From JANNRR01 sp031401675 (GTDB taxonomy: Bacteria > Pseudomonadota > Alphaproteobacteria > Rhodobacterales > Rhodobacteraceae), in contig JANNRR010000113.1 in the NCBI GenBank assembly GCA_031401675.1, forward strand, positions 1-8,654: 8,654 nucleotides of DNA, written 5' to 3'. Of this stretch, positions 1 through 6,758 are shown one piece after another (the stretch's first letter is position 1; the number at the start of each line of letters is the position of its first letter). The position numbers were made by a program, and so were the translations under genes. The notes below the pieces were generated by a model. That model did not search any database. It was not told the DNA's origin and saw nothing but the letters and a program-made list of their open reading frames with translations.

Positions 1-731
1 GTGCCCGGCAGGTTGGCACCCGTCTCGCTGCCGAAGCTGGACAGCACCTGCACCCGCACCCGCTCCTTCATGGCGAGTTCCACCGAGCGGGTCTGCAGCA
101 CCTTGGCCCCCAGGCTCGCCAGCTCCAGCATCTCCTCGAACGCGATCCGGTCCAGCTTGCGGGCCTTGTTGGTGATGCGCGGGTCGGTGGTATAGACGCC
201 GTCGACATCGGTAAAGATGTCGCAGCGCTCGGCGGCAAAGGCGGCGGCAAAGGCGACCGCTGTGGTATCGGACCCGCCGCGCCCCAGCGTGGTGATCCGC
301 CCCTCCGGCGACACCCCCTGAAAGCCCGCGACCACCGCCACCTTCATGCCTTCGCGGAACTTCTGGTCGATATGGTCGCGCGGAATGTCGAGAAACCGCG
401 CCGCGCCGTGCGCGCTGGTGGTGTTGATCGGCACCTGCCAGCCCTGCCAGGACCGGGCCGGCACATCCATTTCCTGCAGGGTCAGCGCCATCAGCCCGGC
501 GGTGACATTCTCGCCGGAACTGACCACCGCGTCATATTCGCGGGCATCATAGAACGGCGCGGTTTCACCGACCCAGCCGACCAGTTCGTTGGTCTTGCCC
601 GACATGGCGGAAACGATGACGATCACATCATGGCCGCGCTCGACTTCGCGCTTGACTTTCTGTGCCGCGTTGCGGATACGCGCCAGATCGGCAACCGAGG
701 TGCCGCCGAATTTCATCACCAGCAAAGGCAT
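1..731 (-). CDS. lysC: Aspartate kinase, N-terminal part (C-terminus outside window)
   Basis: Aspartate kinase phosphorylates L-aspartate with ATP, the first step towards lysine, threonine, methionine and diaminopimelate; it is cytosolic. The 243 visible codons begin MPLLVMKFGGTSV, the family's nucleotide-binding start (KFGGTSV at residues 7-13). They continue with VSAMSGKTNELV, GRGGSDTTAVA near residue 150 and TDVDGVYTTDPR near residue 175. The last visible stretch, VRVQVLSSF, is the entry to the first regulatory ACT domain. Full-length enzymes have about 405-412 residues, so roughly 165 residues lie left of position 1. ATG at 731-729 is chosen because the conserved block starts there. An in-frame ATG 16 codons upstream would add an unconserved Arg/Gly-rich leader, and the ribosome site before 731 is weak. 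A gap of 277 bases containing a terminator separates it from the RTX gene, so it probably has its own promoter. No lysine riboswitch is evident in the leader. Confidence 0.96.
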   Translation of the reverse strand, partial: MPLLVMKFGGTSVADLARIRNAAQKVKREVERGHDVIVIVSAMSGKTNELVGWVGETAPFYDAREYDAVVSSGENVTAGLMALTLQEMDVPARSWQGWQVPINTTSAHGAARFLDIPRDHIDQKFREGMKVAVVAGFQGVSPEGRITTLGRGGSDTTAVAFAAAFAAERCDIFTDVDGVYTTDPRITNKARKLDRIAFEEMLELASLGAKVLQTRSVELAMKERVRVQVLSSFGSETGANLPG

Positions 732-913
732 GTCGTGGTCCGAGCCCCCAAGGCCGCGCCTGCAAAACTGGCGCTTCATACGGGCCGGGCTGGCCAAGGG
801 CAAGGGGGCAAGGGGATCAGGTCGGCGGCGAAGACTGCTGTGCAACGTAGGGTGTGCCTTCAGGCGCAGCGCATTTGGCAGCTTCCCGGCCCAAGCCGTC
901 CCAAATCGCCTGC

Positions 914-989
914 AATCCCTAAGAATCCATTAACGCAACTACCCCAACGCATTGATATAAAACACCAAAAAATTGTCTCACGGTGAGAC
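914..989 (-). repeat. Intergenic element copy A (terminator hairpin plus AT-rich tail)
   Basis: This 76-base segment aligns without gaps to 3262-3337, with about 51 of 76 positions identical by hand count. Shared blocks include AATCCCTA, TTAAC, ATTGAT, AAACAC, an A-run, and the hairpin arm ending GAGAC. Read on the minus strand it is a hairpin, a T-run, a TATA-like stretch (TTTTATATCAAT) and an AATCCCT complement. It lies just after the RTX gene stop and about 180 bases upstream of lysC. It may be a composite terminator/promoter cassette or a dispersed intergenic repeat. The similarity is seen directly; the function is inferred. Confidence 0.55.
967..989 (-). terminator. Rho-independent terminator after the RTX gene
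   Basis: On the minus strand a perfect inverted repeat GTCTCAC / GTGAGAC (arms 983-989 and 975-981, one-base centre) is followed by AA and six T (complement of 967-972). It begins 20 bases after the RTX stop codon TAG (1011-1009), the expected place for that gene's terminator. The stem is short and not very GC-rich, so termination may be partial. Confidence 0.65.
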
Positions 990-1008
990 TCTCCGGACAA
1001 AGGGCGGC

Positions 1009-2844
1009 CTACAGGATCAGATCGCCCGCAACCAGCACCGGATTGCCCTCCAGCACCAGCACGAAATCGGCCAGCCCGTCGCCGTCCAGATCGCCCTGCA
1101 GCTGGCCGATGTTCTTCTGATAACGCACCTGGCCCGCCACATTGGAAAATACCGCCAGGTTGAGGTATGTCAGCGGCGGCAGCGCGCTCAGGTCGATCTG
1201 GTCCTGCCCGGTTTCGAAATCCCGGATGCGGTCGCGGATCAGAGCCGACGAGATTTCGGCGGCGCTGGCAAATGCAAAGGTGTCGCGGCCGCTGCCGCCG
1301 GTCAGGATGTCGAACCCGAGCCCGGCCCTGATCACGTCATCGCCGGCACTCCCCGACAGCGTGTCGTCGCCGTCGCTGCCGGTCAGCGTGTCATCGCCGT
1401 CATTGCCCGCCAACAAATCGCTGCCGGTGCCGCCGCGCAGGTCATCCTCGATCAGGCCGCCCCACAGCGTGTCGTTGCCGATGCCGCCGTCCACATAGCC
1501 CGCCACCGACCCGCGCCGCCCGTCATAGCTGTCATCGTCCGACGACAGCAGCACGAACGAATTGACCAGCCCGGCATTGCGCACCTGATCGCTGCCGCCG
1601 CCGGTGCCGATGCCGGACAAGGTGCCGAAATTGGTAATGACATCGGTGCCGGTTCCGCCATTGTAGGCGCTGGCAGCACCCTGAATAACCCCGTGATTGG
1701 TCAGAAACACCGCGCCGCCGGTGACGGCAGCGGCATTGATCGCCAAACCGCTGGTGGTGCTGATCGTGCCGAAATTGGTGATCTCGCTGAAGCCCGAATT
1801 GGCCCCCAGCACGATGGCGTCACCGCCGGGTCCGTTGCCCGCAATCGACCCCCAGTTGGTCAGGTTGATCAGACCCAGACAGACAACCGCGTCTCCCGCC
1901 GCTGCGCTGATCTGGCCGGTGGCAAGGTTGGTCAGTGCCAGATTGCCGTCCTGCACATTGATCCCGGCGATCCTGCCGGAAATCTCGCCGCTGTTGGTCA
2001 TGGTCCAGGCCAATTGCGTGTTGAAAGCCACCTGGAAGTCGGTGAAGCTGATCCCGGCCAGATCGCCGCTGATGGTGCCAGAGTTGCGCAGCGTACCGGT
2101 GCCGCTGGCAAGCCCCAGAAAATTCACGCCGTAGCTGTTGGTCGAGGTGATCAGACCGCTGTTGACCACGCGGTTGCCGTTGGACGATTCGACAAGAATT
2201 GCACCGCCGCTGGTCCCGAAGAAATTCGAGTCGTCGGCGATGATCGTGCCGCTGTTGACCAGAAGGTTGTTATCCCCGCGGCTGCGAATGCCGCCGCCGC
2301 CCATAATGGTGCCGGAATTGGTGGCATGCGAACTGTCGCCCTGCGCCTCTATCCCATAGGACTCCACATCGATCAATCCGCCATTGCGCAAATGCGCTGC
2401 AACCCCTGTGGTGCTCAGCCCGACACCGAACGACCTGATGGTGCCGGTATTGGTTAGCAATGCTCCAGTCCCAGTGGCGAAAACACCCGCGGATTGAGCA
2501 AATATGTACCCGTCGTTCATCACGGTGCAGCCGCTGCCGTGGACCCGGATCGCAATACCGTCAAAGGCGTGCAGGATGCCCAGTGAAGAGACAATCACCT
2601 CGTGCCCGCCAGCGCCGGCGGTGTTCTGGTCCAGAAAGATCAGGTCGTTGTCTGCAAGGCTGACCACCCGCCCATCAATGACCAGCTCGACGTTGCTGAC
2701 GGATGTCGAGCTGTTGCTGATCGCAATGGGTTCACCGCCAAAAATCCCGGTTGACACCGTGATCGAACCGGTCGGGGCGATATAGATTTGCTCGTTGTTG
2801 ACGGCCAAAAGTGACGTAGTCGTCGCGGTGGTTATGACAGCCAT
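1009..2844 (-). CDS. Secreted beta-repeat protein with C-terminal RTX calcium-binding repeats
   Basis: A 611-aa protein. Residues ~90-430 carry many spaced NSGTI / TNxGxI / RNSGTI motifs separated by small and polar residues, a pattern typical of right-handed beta-helix adhesin or passenger-like domains. Residues ~453-522 carry glycine-aspartate nonapeptides (GGIGNDTL, GGTGSDLL, GNDGDDTL, GSDGDDTL, GSAGDDVI, GGSGRDTF), the calcium-binding beta-roll. Then come DFETGQDQIDLSAL, as in serralysin-type C-termini, an EF-hand-like DLDGDGLADF, and a hydrophobic end (VLVAGDLIL). There is no N-terminal signal peptide. This is the architecture of a type I secretion substrate exported in one step through an ABC/MFP/TolC machine, none of which is encoded in the window. 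ATG 2844 is preferred over an in-frame ATG at 2967: an AAAGG ribosome site sits about 8 bases upstream, and the extra 41 residues look non-coding. No enzymatic domain is seen, so an adhesin, surface or matrix role is inference. Confidence 0.88.
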   Translation of the reverse strand: MAVITTATTTSLLAVNNEQIYIAPTGSITVSTGIFGGEPIAISNSSTSVSNVELVIDGRVVSLADNDLIFLDQNTAGAGGHEVIVSSLGILHAFDGIAIRVHGSGCTVMNDGYIFAQSAGVFATGTGALLTNTGTIRSFGVGLSTTGVAAHLRNGGLIDVESYGIEAQGDSSHATNSGTIMGGGGIRSRGDNNLLVNSGTIIADDSNFFGTSGGAILVESSNGNRVVNSGLITSTNSYGVNFLGLASGTGTLRNSGTISGDLAGISFTDFQVAFNTQLAWTMTNSGEISGRIAGINVQDGNLALTNLATGQISAAAGDAVVCLGLINLTNWGSIAGNGPGGDAIVLGANSGFSEITNFGTISTTSGLAINAAAVTGGAVFLTNHGVIQGAASAYNGGTGTDVITNFGTLSGIGTGGGSDQVRNAGLVNSFVLLSSDDDSYDGRRGSVAGYVDGGIGNDTLWGGLIEDDLRGGTGSDLLAGNDGDDTLTGSDGDDTLSGSAGDDVIRAGLGFDILTGGSGRDTFAFASAAEISSALIRDRIRDFETGQDQIDLSALPPLTYLNLAVFSNVAGQVRYQKNIGQLQGDLDGDGLADFVLVLEGNPVLVAGDLIL

Positions 2845-2921
2845 GCCAGGACCTTTCAATTCGAATGTGGGCTGTTCAGCGCATCTCGGCTGAACGGGGC
2901 GGCAAAAGAAAAAGCTCGAAT

Positions 2922-2971
2922 GACGTTGGAAAAAGTCTATAGGCTGGCACCCGAATGTCCAGTCCAACGTC
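2922..2971 (-). promoter_or_regulatory. Inverted repeat in RTX promoter region (possible operator)
   Basis: GACGTTGGA (2922-2930) and its exact complement TCCAACGTC (2963-2971) lie with centres 41 bases apart, about four helical turns. They sit 78-127 bases upstream of the RTX start codon. Between the arms the minus strand carries TATAGA, a possible -10, but no well-spaced -35. A looped dimer-binding operator is possible. One such 9-bp pair is roughly what chance would give in a window this long, so only its position supports it. Confidence 0.25.
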
Positions 2972-3261
2972 CGCGATCCCCATTTGCCGGGCAGATTCTC
3001 GGTGGATTTTCAAGCAATCGGGTATGGTCTGTCAGACTGTCTCTGAATGAATACCAATCAGTCTGGCATGCGGCTGGACATGAACGGTCAGGGGGCACCG
3101 GCTGATATCAGCGGCGATCAGGTTAGGCGGGATGGTGCAGCGGATCTCCGTTTCAACGGCGATCACGCCGCCGGGCAGCAGAAGGTCTGTTGCTCGGCCC
3201 CCGCGCCGCCGCGCCGCGCTGCAGGGTGCCGGACTGTTGCGCAGGCATGCAGCCCAACCGA

Positions 3262-3337
3262 AATCCCTACAATTTGGTTAACCGACACACCCTAAACAAT
3301 TGATTATAAACACATAAAAAATGTCCCGCGCCGAGAC
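3262..3337 (-). repeat. Intergenic element copy B
   Basis: This is the second copy of the 76-base element described at 914-989, in the same orientation. On the minus strand it has the hairpin arm and T-run of the DUF1178 terminator, then TTTATAATCAATTG (a perfect TATAAT hexamer), and an 8-bp palindrome GGTTAACC at 3276-3283. It lies between the DUF1178 stop and the RTX gene start. Copies A and B thus occupy equivalent places after one minus-strand gene and before the next. Confidence 0.55.
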
Positions 3338-3341
3338 ATTT
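3316..3341 (-). terminator. Rho-independent terminator after the DUF1178 gene
   Basis: On the minus strand AAATGTCTCG pairs with CGGGACATTT (10 bp including one G-U pair) around a GCG loop, and the T-run (complement of 3316-3321) follows. It begins about 50 bases after the DUF1178 stop codon. Hairpin plus T-run is the textbook intrinsic terminator form, and it is stronger than the one at 967-989. Confidence 0.75.
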
Positions 3342-3391
3342 CAGATCGTCAGCTTGCGGGCCCCCTGACAGGTTCCAAATCAGGCGGGAAG

Positions 3392-3850
3392 TCAGTGCGA
3401 CTTTCTGGTGGGCAGGAACGGCAGCGGTGCCACCGGCACCCCGTCCGCGATCAGGGCCCGCGCCTCTTCCGGCCGGGCCTCGCCATAGATCGACCGTTCC
3501 GGGGCATCGCCCAGATGGATGGCGCGGGCCTCAGCGGCAAAGTCCAACCCGACGTAATCGGAATTCTCCTCGATTTGCCGGCGCAGGGCGGCAATCGCCT
3601 TTTCGATGGCAGGGCCTGGCAGCGCCAATGCCTGCTTCGGTTCCGCCCGGAGCGGGCGATTGTCTGCCGCAGTGTCCGCAGGCTTGTCCGGGCGCACGGC
3701 CGGGGCCATCAGGGACTTTACGACCGCCGCATCGCCGCACACCGTGCAGGACAGCATTCCGACCGCCGACAGCCGGTCAAACGCGACCGCCGACTGAAAC
3801 CAGCTTTCAAAGTCATGGCCGTGCGAACATTTCAAAGCATAGCGGATCAT
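3392..3850 (-). CDS. DUF1178 family protein
   Basis: A 152-aa cytosolic protein of the alphaproteobacterial DUF1178 family. The N-terminus MIRYALKCSHGHDFESWFQS, followed by CTVCG near residue 36, gives a possible small metal-binding site of Cys and His residues (C8, H10, C35, C38). The C-terminal half has RRQIEENSDYVG and the acidic GDAPERSIYGEARPEEARAL segment that is strongly conserved in the family; the product ends in a basic tail. Length is normal. The start ATG (3850-3848) has a GAGGG ribosome site five bases upstream. The function is unknown; the zinc-ribbon idea is inference. It lies 127 bases downstream of the Nudix gene on the same strand and is followed by a clear terminator. Confidence 0.92.
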   Translation of the reverse strand: MIRYALKCSHGHDFESWFQSAVAFDRLSAVGMLSCTVCGDAAVVKSLMAPAVRPDKPADTAADNRPLRAEPKQALALPGPAIEKAIAALRRQIEENSDYVGLDFAAEARAIHLGDAPERSIYGEARPEEARALIADGVPVAPLPFLPTRKSH

Positions 3851-3977
3851 AGCGGCCCTCGCAGCGTCGCCGTGACAGGTAACCCCACATCAGTTAACGA
3901 TTCACGCGGCAAGTTCAACCTGTTCCGCGACGGCGTCTGCCGGATCAAGGCCCGACCGGATCAAGGCTTGGCCGGGT

Positions 3978-4496
3978 TCATGCGCTGCCGGTGCGCCGAT
4001 GTGATCCTGCCCGGTCGACCTGCAGCAAGGCGTGTTGGGCGAACGCCGACACCACAGTCTGCGCTTCTGGCTCCTGCAGCAGAAGTGCCGCCTGTTCCAG
4101 CGGGAACCATTTGCGCTGCCGCTGCCGCCGTTCCGGGAAATTCGTCGCCAAACTGGTGACGCGCAGCGGATAGACCGCGACGATACAGGGAATGGCCTCG
4201 GCGTCCTGCATCGATTTGGAGTAGCTGAACAGGCCCAGACACTCATCCAGGACCTTGCCTTTCACCCCCGCCTCTTCTTCGGCTTCACGGGCGGCGCATT
4301 CGGCCGGGCTCAGCCCGTCGATCGGCCAACCCTTTGGCATCAGCCATCGCCTGGTGTCGCGGCTGGTGATCAACAGAACCTGAGGCCGGTGCTTGACCAA
4401 CCTAAAACACAACGCCGCAAACTGGACACGTGCTGTTTCATACCCATGATTGCTCAGTGGCATGGCCAGATCACTGCCCACACGAATAATAGACAT
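3978..4496 (-). CDS. Nudix hydrolase (GWPxxG subtype)
   Basis: A 172-aa cytosolic protein, predicted to hydrolyse a nucleoside diphosphate linked to another moiety using divalent metal. The Nudix box runs from G56 (PKGWPIDG) to R70-E71...E74-E75-A-G77-V78 (REAEEEAGV), so the catalytic REUxEExGU core is intact. The glutamate usually found eight residues before the REU arginine is Leu62 here, with E66 nearby. This matches my recollection of the alphaproteobacterial proteins with PKGWPxxG and AxxEAxEEAGV, some of which are likened to diphosphoinositol-polyphosphate or ApnA hydrolases. The exact substrate cannot be read from sequence. ATG 4496 is chosen because MSIIRVG begins the conserved region, with a weak AAAGAG site upstream. 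The open frame extends to 4838, but the extra 114 residues are Cys/Arg/Ala-rich and unconvincing. The last ~12 residues (AGSHRRTGSA) form an unconserved tail. Confidence 0.9.
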   Translation of the reverse strand: MSIIRVGSDLAMPLSNHGYETARVQFAALCFRLVKHRPQVLLITSRDTRRWLMPKGWPIDGLSPAECAAREAEEEAGVKGKVLDECLGLFSYSKSMQDAEAIPCIVAVYPLRVTSLATNFPERRQRQRKWFPLEQAALLLQEPEAQTVVSAFAQHALLQVDRAGSHRRTGSA

Positions 4497-4861
4497 GCTC
4501 TGCTCTTTTTGTACCGCTCCGCCATTTCGGATGACGTGTTCGTGTCCGGGCAAGTTAGCATGATTATTGGCACTTAGCCAGTATGCGAATGCGAAACATT
4601 CTAAGCCTTGTTCGGGATCAGGCGCGGTTCGGACCAGCGGGCAGTTCCCGAGCCTGTCGTCAACCGACGCAGGGGCCAAGGCTGCCTTGTGGTCCGGCGT
4701 GCCGCCACTTCGCTTGGGACATGATGCCGCCACACGAGCTGCGCGATCGGCGCGGCAGAGGCGCAAAACTGCGGCGTCACCGCAAAAACATGTGGCAATG
4801 CTGAAGCAATCGCCGTTTCCTGTACGCAAGGCCAACAAGGTCAGACATCAGGGAGGATGCG
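4497..4861. other. Divergent intergenic region (365 bases)
   Basis: This lies between the divergently read Nudix (minus) and acyl-CoA synthetase (plus) genes and must hold both promoters. Several overlapping open frames (4567-4869, 4583-4804, 4601-4798 on the minus strand) lack recognisable domains and good ribosome sites. A short stem-loop (CCTG-t-CGTC / GACGCAGG, 4653-4673) is present without a T-run. Only the ribosome site GGGAGG at 4851-4856 is clear. I see no convincing -35/-10 pair. Confidence 0.5.
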
Positions 4862-6502
4862 ATGCTTAACGGCTTGATGATGGATGTTCCGCTGTCGATC
4901 CCGCGGATCATGGATTACGCGGCTTCGGTCCATCCGGATACGCGGATCATTTCGGCTGCCGTCGAGGGCGGCCTGCATGAATACAGTTACGCCGAAGCCT
5001 ACCCGCGCATCGGCCAGCTGGCGCACGGTCTGGTGGCAATGGGAGTGAAGCCGGGCGACCGGGTGGCTACGCTGGCCTGGAACGGCTATCGCCATTTCGA
5101 ACTGTATTACGCGGTCGCAGGCATCGGAGCGGTGTGCCACACCATCAATCCGCGCCTGTTTCCCGACCAGATCGTCTATATCGCCAATCACGCCGATGAC
5201 CGGGTGCTGTGTTTCGATCTGACCTTCTTGCCGCTGGTCGCCGCACTGGCCCCGCGCCTGCCGGCCGGTATCAAGCTGGTTCTGCTGACGGACCGCGCGC
5301 ATGTGCCATCCGAGCATGGGCTGGAAGGTCTGCTGATCTATGAGGATCTGCTGGCAGGCCAGCCGACGCATTACGACTGGCCCGATCTGCCGGAAACCAC
5401 CGCATCATCCTTGTGCTACACCTCCGGTACCACGGGCGAGCCGAAGGGCGCGCTTTATTCCCACCGTTCCAACGTGCTGCATTCGATGGGAGCCATTCTG
5501 GCCACTCCCGATTGCTATGGCACGAACAGCCGGATTCTGCCGGTGGTGCCGCTGTTTCACGTCAACGCCTGGGGTCTGCCCTATTCGGCGCCGCTTTCAG
5601 GGACAGATCTGGTGTTCCCGGGGCCGAAACTTGACGGCGCATCGCTGTTCACGCTGATGGATGAACAGCGGGTGACCAATGCCTGGGGAGTGCCGACCAT
5701 CTGGGGCGGGCTGTTGGCGGCGATGCGGGCGGCGGGGCGAAAACCGGCAGCCCTTTCCATAGTGGGGATCGGCGGGGCTGCCGCACCGAAATCGATGATC
5801 GACGCGTTCGAGCGTGATTTCGGCATTGCGGTCAATCATGGTTGGGGCATGACGGAATTGAGCCCGATCGGCGCGGTCAGCCGCGAACCGCGCAGCAAGC
5901 AGACCGTGGATCAACGGATCGAGGCGCGCCAGTCGCAGGGTAAACGCACCTATGGGATCGAGATGAAGATCGTCGATGATGCCGGCAGGCGCCTGCCGCA
6001 CGACGGGGTAGCCTCGGGCGAATTGCTGGTGCGCGGCGGCTTTGTAATCTCGGGCTATTACAACAACGAAAAGGCCAGTGCTGCGGCTTTTGATTCCGAC
6101 GGCTGGTTCCGCACCGGCGACGTTGCGCGGATCACGCCGCAGGGCGACCTGATCATCATGGACCGGACCAAGGACCTGATCAAGTCAGGCGGGGAATGGA
6201 TTTCCTCGATCGTGATCGAAAACCTGGCGCTGTCCTGCCCAGGCGTGGCGCAGGCCGCCGCCATAGCGCTGCCGCACCCGCGCTGGGACGAGCGCCCGCT
6301 GCTGGTGATCGTGCGGGCTGAGGGGTCGGAGGTGACACGGGAGGCAGTGCTGGCGCATGTGGCAGAGGCGATTGCCAGATGGCAGGTCCCTGATGATGTC
6401 ATGTTCATCGAGGCTCTGCCGATGACGGCGACCGGCAAGATTTCGAAACTTGATCTGCGCAAGCGGTTTGCCGACTATCAGTTTCCGTCGGACTCCGCGT
6501 AG
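4862..6502 (+). CDS. AMP-binding acyl-CoA synthetase (DmdB-like fatty-acid/carboxylate CoA ligase)
   Basis: A 546-aa member of the ANL adenylate-forming superfamily. It activates a carboxylic acid with ATP to an acyl-adenylate, then transfers it to CoA. All core motifs are visible: the P-loop YTSGTTGEPKG (~186-196), VVPLFHVNAWG (~230), GWGMTE (~327), the GYYNN and GWFRTGD hinge-side motifs (~400-420), DRTKDLIKSGGEW (~433-445), and the C-terminal catalytic lysine in MTATGKISK (~520). MATLAWNGYRH-like text (VATLAWNGYRHFE), AVCHTINPRL and DQIVYIANHADD resemble the subgroup containing methylmercaptopropionyl-CoA ligase DmdB and medium/long-chain ligases. The substrate is therefore a fatty or short branched/thio acid, not determined. 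The start ATG 4862 has GGGAGG five bases upstream; an ATG at 4857 would be too close to it. Length is full and no key residue is missing. It appears monocistronic, followed by 125 bases before the tRNA remnant. Confidence 0.94.
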   Translation: MLNGLMMDVPLSIPRIMDYAASVHPDTRIISAAVEGGLHEYSYAEAYPRIGQLAHGLVAMGVKPGDRVATLAWNGYRHFELYYAVAGIGAVCHTINPRLFPDQIVYIANHADDRVLCFDLTFLPLVAALAPRLPAGIKLVLLTDRAHVPSEHGLEGLLIYEDLLAGQPTHYDWPDLPETTASSLCYTSGTTGEPKGALYSHRSNVLHSMGAILATPDCYGTNSRILPVVPLFHVNAWGLPYSAPLSGTDLVFPGPKLDGASLFTLMDEQRVTNAWGVPTIWGGLLAAMRAAGRKPAALSIVGIGGAAAPKSMIDAFERDFGIAVNHGWGMTELSPIGAVSREPRSKQTVDQRIEARQSQGKRTYGIEMKIVDDAGRRLPHDGVASGELLVRGGFVISGYYNNEKASAAAFDSDGWFRTGDVARITPQGDLIIMDRTKDLIKSGGEWISSIVIENLALSCPGVAQAAAIALPHPRWDERPLLVIVRAEGSEVTREAVLAHVAEAIARWQVPDDVMFIEALPMTATGKISKLDLRKRFADYQFPSDSA

Positions 6503-6627
6503 GTCTTGGCCGCGACAAAGCCTGACTTGGGTGCCAAAGAAATGCCGCGACCGGGGTGCGTCGGCCAGGTCTGGCCAGTATTCGGGTTTGGCTCTGAGGA
6601 ATTCCAGCCCTGGCATCGGGTGGTCCC

Positions 6628-6674
6628 TGGAGGCGAGTGCCGGAATCGAACCGGCATTCACGGATTTGCAATCC
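6628..6674 (-). tRNA. tRNA-Cys(GCA) 3' fragment: attachment-site remnant of an integrative element
   Basis: Read on the minus strand, 6674 to 6628 gives the inner anticodon stem and loop (TTGCAAA, anticodon GCA, at 6671-6665), the variable region, a perfect T arm GCCGGTTCGATTCCGGC (6655-6639), the acceptor 3' strand ACTCGCC (6638-6632), discriminator T (6631) and encoded CCA (6630-6628). The expected 5' acceptor strand GGCGAGT, the D arm and the outer two anticodon-stem pairs are absent upstream; identity ends at about 6674, where unrelated sequence begins. A 47-base tRNA tail ending in the anticodon stem-loop is the typical product of site-specific integration into a tRNA 3' end. The chromosome lies to the left and the element to the right. 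The remnant should be inactive, with a restored tRNA-Cys at the far end of the element. Confidence 0.87.
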
Positions 6675-6758
6675 AAGAGAAATGCAAGCCGTAACAATGC
6701 TCTAGCCAAGAATTCGTATCAGGACAAAGTCGGAACGGCGGGTGAACATGATACCGCA

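Larger units (their letters stand above)
2845..3391. other. 547-base intergenic region upstream of the RTX gene
   Basis: I see no convincing gene here. Open frames on the plus strand (for example 3047-3295) have no recognisable domain, odd composition and no good ribosome site. The region holds the RTX promoter area with a 9-bp inverted repeat (2922-2971), a small GTCTG-T-CAGAC palindrome at 3027-3037, an unassigned GC-rich stretch around 3180-3240, and element copy B with the DUF1178 terminator (3262-3341). Confidence 0.6.

Noticed and set aside
372..986. 204-codon plus-strand frame over lysC and its upstream region
   Set aside because: It overlaps unmistakable aspartate kinase coding on the other strand, has no recognisable domain and has no suitable ribosome site.
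1321..1500. Regular repeat-like GC pattern (GTCATCGCCG...GTCGCTGCCG)
   Set aside because: It is fully explained by the RTX nonapeptide codons read on the minus strand; it is neither a CRISPR nor a separate DNA repeat.
973..2457. 494-codon open frame on the plus strand opposite the RTX gene
   Set aside because: It is antisense to a protein with clear RTX and beta-repeat motifs. The translation is Ala/Gly/Val/Gln-rich without domains, and is a typical high-GC shadow of repetitive coding sequence.
3940..3967. Direct repeat CCGGATCAAGGC twice at 16-base period, downstream of the Nudix gene
   Set aside because: It has only two copies and no symmetry, and lies in a transcribed spacer. Probably a chance slippage duplication.
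4497..4838. 114-residue N-terminal extension of the Nudix protein
   Set aside because: The extension is Cys/Arg/Ala-rich and unlike a folded domain. The family's conserved start matches MSIIRVG at 4496.
4567..4869. 100-codon plus-strand frame in the divergent intergenic region
   Set aside because: It has no ribosome site or recognisable domain, and it overlaps the acyl-CoA synthetase start in another frame.
6563..6576. Palindrome GGCCAG-GT-CTGGCC after the acyl-CoA synthetase
   Set aside because: The stem is short and has no T-run on either strand, so it is not a convincing terminator. Such GC palindromes are common at this base composition.
6185..6709. 174-codon minus-strand frame through the tRNA-Cys fragment and the acyl-CoA synthetase 3' end
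   Set aside because: Its N-terminal part is simply the translated tRNA tail and the rest is antisense to the synthetase. A shorter start inside it (near 6616) was considered, but no ribosome site or known domain supports it.
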